From contig NZ_WBZB01000033.1 in assembly GCF_009017255.1 (NCBI RefSeq), positions 1 through 43,941 of the forward strand: a stretch of DNA of 43,941 bases, in the 5' to 3' direction. The DNA is from Alkaliphilus serpentinus. Its GTDB lineage: Bacteria > Bacillota > Clostridia > Peptostreptococcales > Natronincolaceae. A program made the position numbers and the translations under genes. Below, in pieces: positions 25,564 to 34,723 of the stretch. The notes under the pieces were generated by a model. It did not search any database. It was given only the letters and a program-made list of their open reading frames with translations, and was not told the DNA's origin. The stretch's first letter is position 1; the number at the start of each line of letters is the position of its first letter.

Positions 25564-25594
25564 AAAACCACCAGCAACACTACTGGCGGTTTTT
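25564..25594 (-). terminator. Terminator of the lipoprotein gene
   Basis: Eleven-base arms aaaaccaccag and ctggcggtttt (one G-U pair in RNA) around an eight-base loop; the right-hand side on the minus strand ends in TTTT. Confidence 0.82.
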
Positions 25595-25617
25595 ATCTAG
25601 GAAAGTCTGTTCTTAAC

Positions 25618-26034
25618 CTATTTTATTCTGTTATATTCATCTGTATAACCAGTTGAGGAGAAGGTCTCCAGTTCACCAAAGGAAAAGACATCTCCCTCCA
25701 CCTTAAACTTATAAAAATCCGGCGCATTCTCAGCACCCATGGTTACAACTTTAAGGGTATCTCCATCTATTTCATAATCGAAGGGCAGTTCCATTCCATT
25801 CATGTTAAAGGTACCAGTACCATCTTCATTAAAGGTAAATTGAAAGTTTATTTCATTTTTCCAACTACCAACTAGACTAGATTCTCCTACAGGGATATCT
25901 CCTTCCTCTTCCGAACTAGTTTCTATAGGTGAATCATTTGTTTCTTTAGCTGATTTGTTGCCATCGCTACAACCCATACACATAACAACCATCACTATCA
26001 CAATCAAAAATATAAGAAGTTGTGTCTTTTTCAT
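25618..26034 (-). CDS. Small lipoprotein with a beta-rich lipocalin-like domain
   Basis: 138 residues from the ATG at 26034 (AAGGTGG six bases upstream; the ATG at 26052 lacks a site). A hydrophobic signal (LLIFLIVIVMVVMCMGC) carries a lipobox Cys, followed by a Ser/Glu-rich linker and a domain with LVGSWKNEINFQFTFNEDGT, the pattern of small extracellular lipocalin-like domains that begin with a WxW-type strand. The partner or ligand is unknown. It lies just downstream of an SLH-domain protein gene on the same strand and may share its transcript. Confidence 0.72.
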   Translation of the reverse strand: MKKTQLLIFLIVIVMVVMCMGCSDGNKSAKETNDSPIETSSEEEGDIPVGESSLVGSWKNEINFQFTFNEDGTGTFNMNGMELPFDYEIDGDTLKVVTMGAENAPDFYKFKVEGDVFSFGELETFSSTGYTDEYNRIK

Positions 26035-26101
26035 ATTTAACCACCTTACCATTCATTCATCTTTTAGTTAAAGTGTAAAGCTACATTAGATTCCCTTAAG
26101 A

Positions 26102-27589
26102 CTATTTTGAAAAATATTCATAGGCTCTAGTACAGACAATTACAGCTGCTTCTCGCGTTGCACTACCATCCGGATCGAATTTATTGCTTCCTACACCAGT
26201 TACTATACCTGCCTTAGCACAATAATAAACTCCATCCTTTGCCCAAGATTCAATTTTATCATCGTCAGTGAATTTGGTAGCCCCTTCTGTCGAAAAATCT
26301 TCTGTTGGGTTTAAAACCTTTAAAGCCCGTAGAAGAATCGTTGCCATTTGCTCCCTAGTAACCAAATCGTTGGGGGCATACTTATTGTTTCCGATACCTG
26401 TCACAAGACCCAGATTAGCAGCCTTTAGTATTTCAGGATTATTGGTATCAACAAAGCTGGCATTCCCTACAGCTGCTGTATCTCCAGTATATTTTTCATA
26501 TAGCTTAACAGCGATTTCCGCAAATTCTTCCCTGGTGATTTTACCAGCCATTTTATCCTTGATTTTTTCTGTAATAAGTCCATATACTGCTGCCTTGTTA
26601 AGCTCCTCAACAGCCCAATTAGATGCACCTTGGTAATAAGCTGGTGTTCCTATGGTTAACACATTGGAGTATGGTGAATAGACTATTGTGTCACCTGCAT
26701 AAATTTCTGAATATCCATACCTCATGCGAAATTCATAGGTATTTGCTTCAATGTTTATCTCATTCATACCTCCAATGTCCTCTGGATATTGATAAAATTC
26801 TTCGAAGAGCATTCCTGACGAACCACCGGATTCAACACCCCATTCTTCCCCAGTCTTTCTCATTTGGAATAGGGTTGTTATGGATCCTTCACTATTATTT
26901 AGCTTCTTTACACTATCGGGATTCTCAGCAGTAAAGACAAAGTATGGGGCACCATAATCATCTGTCTTTAATTCAACATTTTTTAAGACAGGTGCTTCTA
27001 TTGAGGTTACCTTCTCATTGAATGCATTTTTTCCATACATTACCGTTTCTGACCATGGAGAAATCAATACGATAGTTTCTTCAGTTTCACTATTAAAATA
27101 ACTTAGTAGGAATCTAGCCCTGAAATAAAAGGTATTATCCTGCAAATCTGCTACATTATCTATGATAGGATCCAATTCTGTGCCATTAACTATATAAACA
27201 TCGTTGGCTGAATACATTGCAGAGTCTGCTCCGGCTTCAAAATATGCTCCTTCAGTATCCCATTCAGATGTATATTGCCATGACCCATCTTCATTATATT
27301 TATAGTCAAGCTGTACACTTAGGTTACAGCTGTTAAGGCCCAATTTGTCCATCTCTCCATTTTCCACCATATCACCAAATTTTTGTATATTTTCATCGGC
27401 AGAAAACCCAATTTCAAACCATTCGATTTCACCATTTTCTGGGTAATATGGGTACACGCCAACTCCGACATTTTCAGGTGCACCAATACTAGTTGGGATA
27501 TCTGCCATGGTTATAGCTCCTGCATCCACAGGATATAAGGCTAATATCATCAAAACACAAATTAAAGATGCAAAAATCCTTTTTTTCAT
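26102..27589 (-). CDS. Secreted S-layer-homology (SLH) domain protein
   Basis: 495 residues. A signal peptide is clear (MKKRIFASLICVLMILALYP, cleavage near VDAGA). A middle region of about 300 residues resembles beta-sandwich ectodomains. The last 165 residues contain three SLH repeats, recognisable from NWAVEELNKAAVYGLI, AANLGLVTGIGNNKYAPNDLVTREQ-type and YYCAKAGIVTGVGSNKFDPDG segments. SLH domains bind secondary cell-wall polymers, so the protein is displayed on the surface. GGAGGAGAT precedes the ATG. The role of the middle region is unknown. Confidence 0.88.
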   Translation of the reverse strand: MKKRIFASLICVLMILALYPVDAGAITMADIPTSIGAPENVGVGVYPYYPENGEIEWFEIGFSADENIQKFGDMVENGEMDKLGLNSCNLSVQLDYKYNEDGSWQYTSEWDTEGAYFEAGADSAMYSANDVYIVNGTELDPIIDNVADLQDNTFYFRARFLLSYFNSETEETIVLISPWSETVMYGKNAFNEKVTSIEAPVLKNVELKTDDYGAPYFVFTAENPDSVKKLNNSEGSITTLFQMRKTGEEWGVESGGSSGMLFEEFYQYPEDIGGMNEINIEANTYEFRMRYGYSEIYAGDTIVYSPYSNVLTIGTPAYYQGASNWAVEELNKAAVYGLITEKIKDKMAGKITREEFAEIAVKLYEKYTGDTAAVGNASFVDTNNPEILKAANLGLVTGIGNNKYAPNDLVTREQMATILLRALKVLNPTEDFSTEGATKFTDDDKIESWAKDGVYYCAKAGIVTGVGSNKFDPDGSATREAAVIVCTRAYEYFSK

Positions 27590-27734
27590 TTATATCTCCT
27601 CCAAATTCCATAAATATTTTCTCTTTTTATACTAATGATTTACATAAATAATTATATCTTTTGAATAGTTTTAGGTTTTTGTAAAATTGCCATTTATTTT
27701 ACAGAAAATTGCCTTTATGATTCTTCGTTAAATA

Positions 27735-27768
27735 TAAAAATCACCTCAATAATTTCCTTGAGGTGATT
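27735..27768 (-). terminator. Terminator of the second AraC gene
   Basis: Perfect 11-base arms aatcacctcaa (27739-27749) and ttgaggtgatt (27758-27768), followed on the minus strand by TTTTTA. Confidence 0.85.
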
Positions 27769-27786
27769 GAATAGCATCATTTTATT

Positions 27787-28659
27787 TTATTCTTTACTTA
27801 TGATCATATAACTCTTTTTATATCTAGATGGAGGAACACCCCTTTCCCTTTTGAAAACATTAGAAAAATGTCCGACGTTTACAAAGCCATTGAGCCTTGC
27901 TACTTCTTCTATTGAATATTTTCCCTGTTGTAACATTTCTTCAGCCTTTTGTAGCCTAATCGAACGTAAATATTCATAGGGAGTCTGGCCAGTTGCTGAT
28001 TTGAACATACGAATAAAATAATAAGGACTGATGTGTATTTGCTTACAGATATCCTCTAGCTTAATGTTGGCATTGTAATAAGTCATCATATAATCCTTAG
28101 CCAAGGTAATATAGCTCCTATGGGATGATGGTGATTTATTAAGAAGGGAGCTATCAACACCACTCTCCCTAAGAATTTGAATCCCCATTTGAATACTGAT
28201 ACTTTGCAGCATTAATTGAGAACTGCTTCTTCGATTATCAAGTTCCCACTCAAAAGCTTCAACAAGTCTTAATATGTTGGGGCTAAATGGGTTGTCTATC
28301 CTTAAAAAAGAAGGCTTATCTTTGCCTAGTGCTTCCTTAACAATCTCCTGTAAAAACTCTTTTTTAATGCTCATGGCTATATATTCGCCAGAGGGAGTAT
28401 CTTTTGTGCATCGAATTACGGTCTCGGGTGTAAATACCAGCATCCTTTTCCTACTAAATTGATATTCCTTCTTACCGATTTTCATGGGTGGTGAAGAAGT
28501 ATTCAGTAATGTAAAGTGATAATCCTGTAAATAGATATCTGAATTGATTATATAGGTGGTAGGTCTAGAAATACTTATATCTGCAGTATAATGGGTTTCA
28601 GTGCTATTATAGATATCCGAGGGAATCTGATTAATAAATTGCTGAAAGCCTTTATTCAT
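27787..28659 (-). CDS. AraC-family transcriptional regulator
   Basis: 290 residues with a C-terminal AraC HTH pair (KLEDICKQIHISPYYFIRMF, then SIEEVARLNGFVNVGHFSNVF) and an N-terminal AraC ligand-binding-like half (LLNTSSPPMKIGKKEYQFSR, MLVFTPE). GAGG lies seven bases before the ATG. It is a single gene with its own terminator. Its target cannot be deduced, although the SLH gene downstream is the nearest candidate. It is not closely similar to the AraC regulator at 24587. Confidence 0.87.
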   Translation of the reverse strand: MNKGFQQFINQIPSDIYNSTETHYTADISISRPTTYIINSDIYLQDYHFTLLNTSSPPMKIGKKEYQFSRKRMLVFTPETVIRCTKDTPSGEYIAMSIKKEFLQEIVKEALGKDKPSFLRIDNPFSPNILRLVEAFEWELDNRRSSSQLMLQSISIQMGIQILRESGVDSSLLNKSPSSHRSYITLAKDYMMTYYNANIKLEDICKQIHISPYYFIRMFKSATGQTPYEYLRSIRLQKAEEMLQQGKYSIEEVARLNGFVNVGHFSNVFKRERGVPPSRYKKSYMIISKE

Positions 28660-28813
28660 ATAATGACCTCACTTACATATATTTCTTTACTGGATTATAT
28701 ACAATTTAGGTAAGTATGACTTCTATATAGAATAATTTTCTCCTGCTTACTTAGATTATTTTTCTCCATCCTAAGTAATGATCCCATAAATTCTCCCTGA
28801 TTCTAGCAAGGCT

Positions 28814-30613
28814 TTATTCAATATGTATTCCAACCATTTTCATTAAGTACTTAGCATTAGTGGTGCTAGACCTGCCTCTACGAAGCTTATAATCAAAATA
28901 AATTTCATTATTGCTATAGTTCTCCGTAAAGTGATAGTTTTGGATATTCAAGTTCTGGTCTAATTCCAAATCACACAACTCAAAATCATGGGTTGAAATC
29001 AGGCCAATAATCCAGCTTTTATTTAGATTCTTTAATACACTTCTTGCTCCAATAACTCGATCCTTAGAATTGGTACCACGAAACATTTCGTCTATCAGAT
29101 AAATCATCGGGATCCTTTTACTTGAATAATCGATAATCATCTTAATTCTTAATAGCTCCCCATAAAAGGTTGACACCCCACTATTCAAATCATCACTGAC
29201 CCTCATGGAGGTAAATATATCCATAAGGGAGGTTTTAAGCTCTTTAGCATATACTGGCCCTCCTCCATAGGCTAAAACAAGATTAATGCCTATGGTTCGC
29301 AGAAAAGTTGTTTTCCCAGACATATTGGAGCCAGTAATAATGGATGAATTATTTCTAATATCTATGCTATTACATACACAATGATCTTTATTAAGCAAAG
29401 GGTGACCCATTGCAGCGGCATGAAAGCTTAAGCCTCCTTCATTAAATTTTGGAAAAATCCATTCATCATTTATCTGATGAATTACAGCTAAACTAGCTAT
29501 GGCTTCAAACTCCCCTATAGTGTCAAATATCCTTCTAATTCCCATTCCATAGGTTTTCTTCCAGCCTTCCAATTCAAATATCCAATAGTAATCCCAAAGG
29601 AAAATGATATTTTGGACAAAATGAACAAGGGGACTATACTTTATATCAATATAGCTTGAAATTTTCTCTAATAACTTTATAACCTCTGAAGCATTGGTGT
29701 TATTAATTTTTATGCCCTCTTTTAATTGCAATAGATATTCAGACTCTACATCCTCTTCTTCTATTAATAAAAGAAGTTTTCCAAAGGCTTCTAGGCTTCT
29801 AACATAATCATGTACTGTATTCAAGATAGGTGATGTCCTTCTATAACCCACAAAAATGATCATAAGGTGGAGTACCATTAGGGTAATTGGAAAAAGGATT
29901 GGTATGGGACTTCCCGTAAAGTAAAGTACAAATGAAGTTAGCAGAATTAACGGTGATAGGTAAAAAAGCCTTTTGATCCATTTGTTTGTAAAAAGCCCCC
30001 TATTATCCTCTGCATATCTTATAAGGTCCTCTGGGTTATTGGCTACCTCATTAGAAATCAGGCCTTCACACTGGAGATTCTGACAAAATTCCAACTTATC
30101 AGCAAGCTCCTTAACGGCCTCCTGCCTTTGCTTAATTGCTTTTATTTCTTTTTGGGGCTTGGTAAAAACCCTTTGTAAATTTTGTCTTCCATAAAAGGTA
30201 TTTGCTATTGAAGCCCATTGAAACAAGGACTTAGGCCCAAATATGTCTAAATCACTTGTATAGGGATGGGAGGGCTCTACAAAATCCATGCCGCAGTCTT
30301 TAAAATTTATCCAATCTCCATTAAGCCTATCTAAATACCTTTTATTGATTTCAACCATCGCCCTGGTTCTTATGAGTTCCTTCTTAGTTTTATAGTGCTT
30401 AATAATTAACAGAATAACTAATAACAGAAAAAAAACAAAGGCTAAAAAGGCATTTTTAAAGTTGGTTCTTATGTATAAGCTTATGACTACGAAAGCTCCT
30501 ATGAGTATAATGGCTAATCGAAAATTAGCGATCTTATCAAAGGCCCTTTTTTTTGATTTTTCTCTTTCCTCATAATCCTGAAGCCTATTATAGAAAAATT
30601 CTTTAGTATCCAT
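28814..30613 (-). CDS. Membrane-anchored MutS-family ATPase
   Basis: 599 residues from the ATG at 30613, where GGAAGGAG lies upstream; the in-frame TTG at 30649 lacks a site. Two hydrophobic segments near the N-terminus (about 33-48 and 56-75) and two more near 220-260 predict a membrane protein. The C-terminal domain is the MutS ATPase: Walker A GSNMSGKTT (about 428-436), STFYGELLRI, Walker B IYLIDEMFRGTNS, and STHDFEL. It lacks the MutS mismatch-binding domain, so it is not the canonical repair protein. Such MutS-like membrane proteins are common in Firmicutes and their role is not established. Confidence 0.82.
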   Translation of the reverse strand: MDTKEFFYNRLQDYEEREKSKKRAFDKIANFRLAIILIGAFVVISLYIRTNFKNAFLAFVFFLLLVILLIIKHYKTKKELIRTRAMVEINKRYLDRLNGDWINFKDCGMDFVEPSHPYTSDLDIFGPKSLFQWASIANTFYGRQNLQRVFTKPQKEIKAIKQRQEAVKELADKLEFCQNLQCEGLISNEVANNPEDLIRYAEDNRGLFTNKWIKRLFYLSPLILLTSFVLYFTGSPIPILFPITLMVLHLMIIFVGYRRTSPILNTVHDYVRSLEAFGKLLLLIEEEDVESEYLLQLKEGIKINNTNASEVIKLLEKISSYIDIKYSPLVHFVQNIIFLWDYYWIFELEGWKKTYGMGIRRIFDTIGEFEAIASLAVIHQINDEWIFPKFNEGGLSFHAAAMGHPLLNKDHCVCNSIDIRNNSSIITGSNMSGKTTFLRTIGINLVLAYGGGPVYAKELKTSLMDIFTSMRVSDDLNSGVSTFYGELLRIKMIIDYSSKRIPMIYLIDEMFRGTNSKDRVIGARSVLKNLNKSWIIGLISTHDFELCDLELDQNLNIQNYHFTENYSNNEIYFDYKLRRGRSSTTNAKYLMKMVGIHIE

Positions 30614-30715
30614 AACTTCTCCTTCCAGACATCTCAACAAAAGTTGCAAGATCTATATCTCTTCCTTTGTCTAGTATTTCATATGAATCCTATTTTAAGG
30701 ATACCATTTTTTTCT

Positions 30716-30753
30716 ATAGAAAAAAAGAAAAGCTACTTCTAAAAAGTAGCTTT
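30716..30753 (-). terminator. Terminator of the marR-oxidoreductase operon
   Basis: Ten-base arms aaagctactt (30729-30738) and aagtagcttt (30744-30753), followed on the minus strand by TCTTTTTTTC. Confidence 0.87.
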
Positions 30754-30756
30754 CCA

Positions 30757-31614
30757 TTACATAAAATTCCTTAGGTTTTCTTGTGCAAATTCCTTAAAGG
30801 TTCTTGGTTTTTTGCCTGTTAGATTATAAAAACCATTGGTCACTTCTTTAGCAGTACCCATTCTTGTCATAAAATAAAGAGCAACTGTTACATTAACATA
30901 ATTTTTGTCTAATCCTCTATTCTTGATATAATAGCTTCGATATTTTAAATAGCCTGGTTTTTTATAGGTTATTTTTCTTCCTGTAACCTCACTAAGGATC
31001 TCAGCTACCTGATAATAATCTAAGGCCTCCGGCCCAGTTATGGTATGGGCAGTATTTTTGTACTTTTCAGGATTATTAAGTAATATAGCCGTAGCTAGGC
31101 CTATATCTGCAGCATCGATAAAGCTTGTCTTGCTCTTGCCAGCCGGTACAAAAATTTCATTCTTCTCTTTAATCTCCACTGAATGGATTCCCGATAAATT
31201 CTGCATGAAAAAACCTGGTCGAATATGGGCATAGGGTATGCTTAGTTTTTCAATATACTTTTCAATTTTGTGATGGGGAGGTATTGTATTGTTTTCAACC
31301 CCCATAAGGGATAAAAAAGAAACCAGCTTTATATTATGCTCCTTCATGGCATCAATAAATGGGTATAAATCCTCTGGCTTACCAAGATGAGGAGGTCGCA
31401 TTAGAAAAACCCGATCTACATCCTTTAGGGCATCTTTAAAAGTATTCCTATCAGTAAAATCAAAGGTAACAGCCTCTACCTCATTACCAAACAATTCTTT
31501 TGCCTTATCTGAATGGGGGTCTGCTGCTACTACCTTTTCTCCAAGCTTTAAAAGTTCCTTCACAACAAAGCTACCTACGTTACCCGAAGCGCCAGTTACT
31601 AATATCTTCATCAT
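30757..31614 (-). CDS. NmrA-like NAD(P)-binding oxidoreductase
   Basis: 285 residues with an atypical-SDR Rossmann fold: ILVTGASGNVGSFVVKELL at the N-terminus, then VTFDFTDRNTFKDALKDVDRVFL and IRPGFFMQNLSG, then SFIDAADIGLATAILL. This is the pattern of NmrA/QOR2-type proteins that sense or use NAD(P)H, often with quinones or electrophiles. It overlaps the end of the MarR gene by four bases and is therefore controlled by that regulator. The product is likely cytoplasmic; the substrate is unknown. Confidence 0.85.
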   Translation of the reverse strand: MMKILVTGASGNVGSFVVKELLKLGEKVVAADPHSDKAKELFGNEVEAVTFDFTDRNTFKDALKDVDRVFLMRPPHLGKPEDLYPFIDAMKEHNIKLVSFLSLMGVENNTIPPHHKIEKYIEKLSIPYAHIRPGFFMQNLSGIHSVEIKEKNEIFVPAGKSKTSFIDAADIGLATAILLNNPEKYKNTAHTITGPEALDYYQVAEILSEVTGRKITYKKPGYLKYRSYYIKNRGLDKNYVNVTVALYFMTRMGTAKEVTNGFYNLTGKKPRTFKEFAQENLRNFM

Positions 31615-32036
31615 TTAATCTCCTCCTTTAAAATTGCATTGGCTTTTTGTATCAAATTAACTAATTTATCAAAATCACGCCCCCCCATTCTCTCTTCAAG
31701 GAGTTCCATAGCCTTGAAATAATCCCTATAGGTTAAATCCAATAGCTCTAGACCTTTATCAGTTATCGATACAGTATAGCTTCTACCATCTGTAGAGGAT
31801 TGTTTTTTTTCTAAATATCCTCCCCTAATTAATGAGTTGAGCATGGCAGTTACAGAAGGCTTTGTGATATGAAAGAAGCTACTGATCATTAAGGGGGTAA
31901 CAGCTTCCCGTTCCTTTTGTATGTATATAAGAACTCCCATCTCACTGGACCTTATCGGTAAATCCTTTCTTGTGCTCATCTGTAAACGACAAAACATTGC
32001 CATGGCATCTGCACTGGCTACTATATTTTCCTTCAT
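31611..32036 (-). CDS. MarR-family transcriptional repressor
   Basis: 141 residues with the MarR winged helix (LMISSFFHITKPSVTAMLNSLIRGGYLEKKQSSTDGR-type region: recognition helix near SVTAMLNSL, wing near STDGRSY). The start is the ATG at 32036, six bases after GGAGG; the TTG at 32042 directly abuts that site and is unlikely. A 13-base inverted repeat overlapping its own -10 box makes autorepression likely. It is co-transcribed with an NmrA-like oxidoreductase, a common arrangement for redox- or electrophile-sensing MarR regulators. Confidence 0.88.
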   Translation of the reverse strand: MKENIVASADAMAMFCRLQMSTRKDLPIRSSEMGVLIYIQKEREAVTPLMISSFFHITKPSVTAMLNSLIRGGYLEKKQSSTDGRSYTVSITDKGLELLDLTYRDYFKAMELLEERMGGRDFDKLVNLIQKANAILKEEIK

Positions 32037-32050
32037 AATCAAACCTCCTT

Positions 32051-32083
32051 AAATATAGTTAGTTTGTTTAACTAACTATATTT
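32051..32083. promoter_or_regulatory. MarR operator (13-base perfect inverted repeat)
   Basis: Arms aaatatagttagt (32051-32063) and actaactatattt (32071-32083) with a seven-base spacer. It resembles MarR-type sites (tagtt...aacta), overlaps the -10 element and lies just before the ribosome binding site. Confidence 0.8.
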
Positions 32084-32108
32084 TACTTTATCATTCTTTA
32101 CTTGTCAA
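32080..32108 (-). promoter_or_regulatory. Sigma-A promoter of the marR operon
   Basis: On the minus strand, perfect TTGACA (32103-32108), a 17-base spacer and TAAAAT (32080-32085). The -10 box overlaps the operator, consistent with repression by occlusion. Confidence 0.85.
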
Positions 32109-32119
32109 CATCAAAAACC

Positions 32120-32152
32120 TAAAAAAGATCTTGGTTTGCTGTCCCAAGATCT
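32120..32152 (-). terminator. Terminator of the ABC exporter operon
   Basis: Nine-base arms agatcttgg (32126-32134) and ccaagatct (32144-32152), followed on the minus strand by a T6 tract. Confidence 0.87.
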
Positions 32153-32212
32153 CTTTCTATTTTTCCATTATACCTTTTAGCTCTCAATCATCCATCTTTC
32201 AGATGAATCTAG

Positions 32213-33817
32213 CTATCCTTGAATATCCCTTTTGTTATATCCATTAAAGCCAATAACCATTAGCCCTATTGCTAATATAGTCATAATTGAAACTTTGACA
32301 AAATTCATATCGTCGATTGGTATTTGTGGAATGTTTCCAAAGGACGATAGCTTAACCATAAATTCTGGCACTTGCAGCAATTTACCAAAGTATACAACGA
32401 AAAAGGAATAACCTAAATACAACCATACGACAATCGTACCTTGAGGCATATATCCAATAAATAAGACTGCCACACCTATCATCACCCATATGGCTGGTAG
32501 GTAGACCATGGCAGCATTAAACATGGTACCAAAGGATAGAGGGTCATCCAAAACTGCTGAAGCTGCCGACCACAAACCAACTACTGATAACAGCTGCACT
32601 AGAAAGCTAACTACTATCGAAATCACTAAGAAGCTTCCTAATAGCTTGGTTCTAGAAACTGATCTTGCCAGGATATGCTCTATACGATTTCTTTTTTCTT
32701 CCCCCCTTAGCTTTAAAATCATCATTAAAGCAGGTATAGTGGTTACCATTGAAATAACCGACATTAATACTGTGATAAATTGGTCAACCAGAGAAAAGCC
32801 GACCCCATAGGAAAACATCTCCCTCATCATTTCACTAGAATTGAAAAAGGCTTCAATATCCCCAAAAATGGAACCATAGGATGCGCCTAATATATACATA
32901 CCAATTAGCCAAGCGATGATACTAACCCTTTGAAGCTTTATTCCTAGTCCAAGGGGGCTCTGCAAAAATCTTGATGCAGTTCTTCTTCCAGGCTTTGCTG
33001 GTAAGAACCCTGCTCCCAGGTCTCTAACTGAGTTTAGGTAAAGGGCTAGGACTGTAATTAATAGCCCCGCTCCCAGTGTTAAAAATATTGGCCCCCAATA
33101 ATTGTTGACATAGGCTTCCGTTCGCAAAATCCATCCAAGGGGTGATAACCACGATAATGCTTCAATACTAACATCACCAATGGCCCTTATTAAGTAAGCA
33201 AAGCCCAAAAATCCAAATGAGAATCCAAGGGTCCCTCTGCTGGTGGAAGTAAGTTGAGCCAAAAGGAGTGTAATAGCAGTAAAAAATATACCTGTGGCCC
33301 CTAGGGCTGCTCCATATAATAGCGAGCCATTTAAATCCATACTATCAATTCCTAGAGCATATAGTCCAAAGCCAACTATAAGAGCTAAGATGATATTAAC
33401 ACCGAAAAAAACCACAGTGGTTGCATTTAAATTTGCTAATCTACCCACTGGTAAGGATCTAATTACTTCTATACGACCTTCCTCTTCATCTCCCCTAGTA
33501 TGACGATTAGTAAGTAATATACTCATAATCGCCACAGCAAGGGCAGTGAAAAGGAGCATTTGATTAGCCATTACAGCACCCTGGGTATAATTATCTACAC
33601 CATATGCCGGTCCTAGCATAGCCACCATAGCTGGGTTTTCCATAGATGCTCCAATGATCTGCCTATCCATAGGGGTAGGATATAGCTCTGAAAAGGCCGG
33701 TGGAATAATTATGGTTATGAACACCAAAGCTATAACCCATATTGGAATTCGTACTCGATCTCGTCTTAATATTAGACCAGCATATCTACCTGTGTTGTTA
33801 AATAGCGGGTTTGACAT
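32213..33817 (-). CDS. ABC-2-type exporter permease
   Basis: 534 residues with about twelve hydrophobic segments arranged as two similar halves, each with an amphipathic entry (LILRRDRVRIPIWVIALVFI and LGIKLQRVSIIAWLIGMYIL). This resembles the large antibiotic-efflux permeases of the TnrB/YvfS type. The gene overlaps the end of the ATPase gene by one base (TAATG) and forms an exporter with it. Control by the upstream TetR repressor suggests efflux of a toxic compound; the compound is unknown. Confidence 0.85.
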   Translation of the reverse strand: MSNPLFNNTGRYAGLILRRDRVRIPIWVIALVFITIIIPPAFSELYPTPMDRQIIGASMENPAMVAMLGPAYGVDNYTQGAVMANQMLLFTALAVAIMSILLTNRHTRGDEEEGRIEVIRSLPVGRLANLNATTVVFFGVNIILALIVGFGLYALGIDSMDLNGSLLYGAALGATGIFFTAITLLLAQLTSTSRGTLGFSFGFLGFAYLIRAIGDVSIEALSWLSPLGWILRTEAYVNNYWGPIFLTLGAGLLITVLALYLNSVRDLGAGFLPAKPGRRTASRFLQSPLGLGIKLQRVSIIAWLIGMYILGASYGSIFGDIEAFFNSSEMMREMFSYGVGFSLVDQFITVLMSVISMVTTIPALMMILKLRGEEKRNRIEHILARSVSRTKLLGSFLVISIVVSFLVQLLSVVGLWSAASAVLDDPLSFGTMFNAAMVYLPAIWVMIGVAVLFIGYMPQGTIVVWLYLGYSFFVVYFGKLLQVPEFMVKLSSFGNIPQIPIDDMNFVKVSIMTILAIGLMVIGFNGYNKRDIQG

Positions 33818-34710
33818 TATAAAGCACCTCCAACTCCTTTATAATGGCGCATAAATAAATCCTCCAGGGTAGGGGGCGCACTTTCAAGCTTGACAATTTC
33901 AAACTGACTAACATACTTAATAATATTACTTAGTTCTTCTGTATCTACCTGGAAGCTTAGGCCCTGAGGCTTCTCTTCAATATTATGAACTCCCTTCAGC
34001 TCCTTTAAAGCTGTGATTGGTTGTTTTGTTCTAATTAATACACTGGTTCTAGTTAGGTGTCGAAGCTGGTCTAGGGTACCCGTTTCAATAATATTTCCCT
34101 GACGTATAATACTAACCTTGTCACATAATTTCTCTACCTCAGATAATATGTGACTTGAGAGAAAGATACTTTTTCCAGCCAACTTAGCCTCCATAACACA
34201 TTCCTGAAATATTCTTTCCATTAAGGGGTCCAGCCCTGAGGTTGGTTCATCTAAAATGTAAAGATCCGCATCTGATGCAAAGGCAGCAATTAATGCAACC
34301 TTTTGCCTATTACCCTTTGAATAGGTTCTGCATTTTTTCTTTGGATCCAAGTCAAATCTCTTTATAAGCTCCTCTCTACGACTTTTGTTGTTAGTGCCTC
34401 TAAGCTTTACAAATAAATCTATAACCTCTCCTCCTGTAAGGTTTGACCACAGGTTAACATCTCCAGGTACATAGGCTATTTGCTTATGAATTTCTACTGC
34501 ATCCCTCCAGGCATCCTTACCTAGAATGGTTGCCTTTCCTTCAGTTGCCTTTAAAATTCCCAATAATACCCGAATGGTGGTGGTTTTACCCGCACCATTA
34601 GGACCGATAAAACCATATACCTCCCCCTTCTGCACCTCAAGATTAACTTTATCTAGAGCTGTAAACTTTCCAAACTTTTTTGTTAAATTCTCTACTTTCA
34701 AAACGGCCAT
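33817..34710 (-). CDS. ABC transporter ATP-binding protein
   Basis: 297 residues. Walker A is GPNGAGKTTT, the signature region is YSKGNRQKVALIAA (variant of LSGGQ), Walker B is DLYILDEPTSGLDP, and the H-loop is SSHILSE. The C-terminal 80 residues match drug-exporter ATPases of the DrrA type, as in LIRTKQPITALKELKGVHNI. It pairs with the overlapping permease gene and follows the TetR gene by 13 bases. Confidence 0.92.
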   Translation of the reverse strand: MAVLKVENLTKKFGKFTALDKVNLEVQKGEVYGFIGPNGAGKTTTIRVLLGILKATEGKATILGKDAWRDAVEIHKQIAYVPGDVNLWSNLTGGEVIDLFVKLRGTNNKSRREELIKRFDLDPKKKCRTYSKGNRQKVALIAAFASDADLYILDEPTSGLDPLMERIFQECVMEAKLAGKSIFLSSHILSEVEKLCDKVSIIRQGNIIETGTLDQLRHLTRTSVLIRTKQPITALKELKGVHNIEEKPQGLSFQVDTEELSNIIKYVSQFEIVKLESAPPTLEDLFMRHYKGVGGAL

Positions 34711-34723
34711 TTTAAAACCCCCT

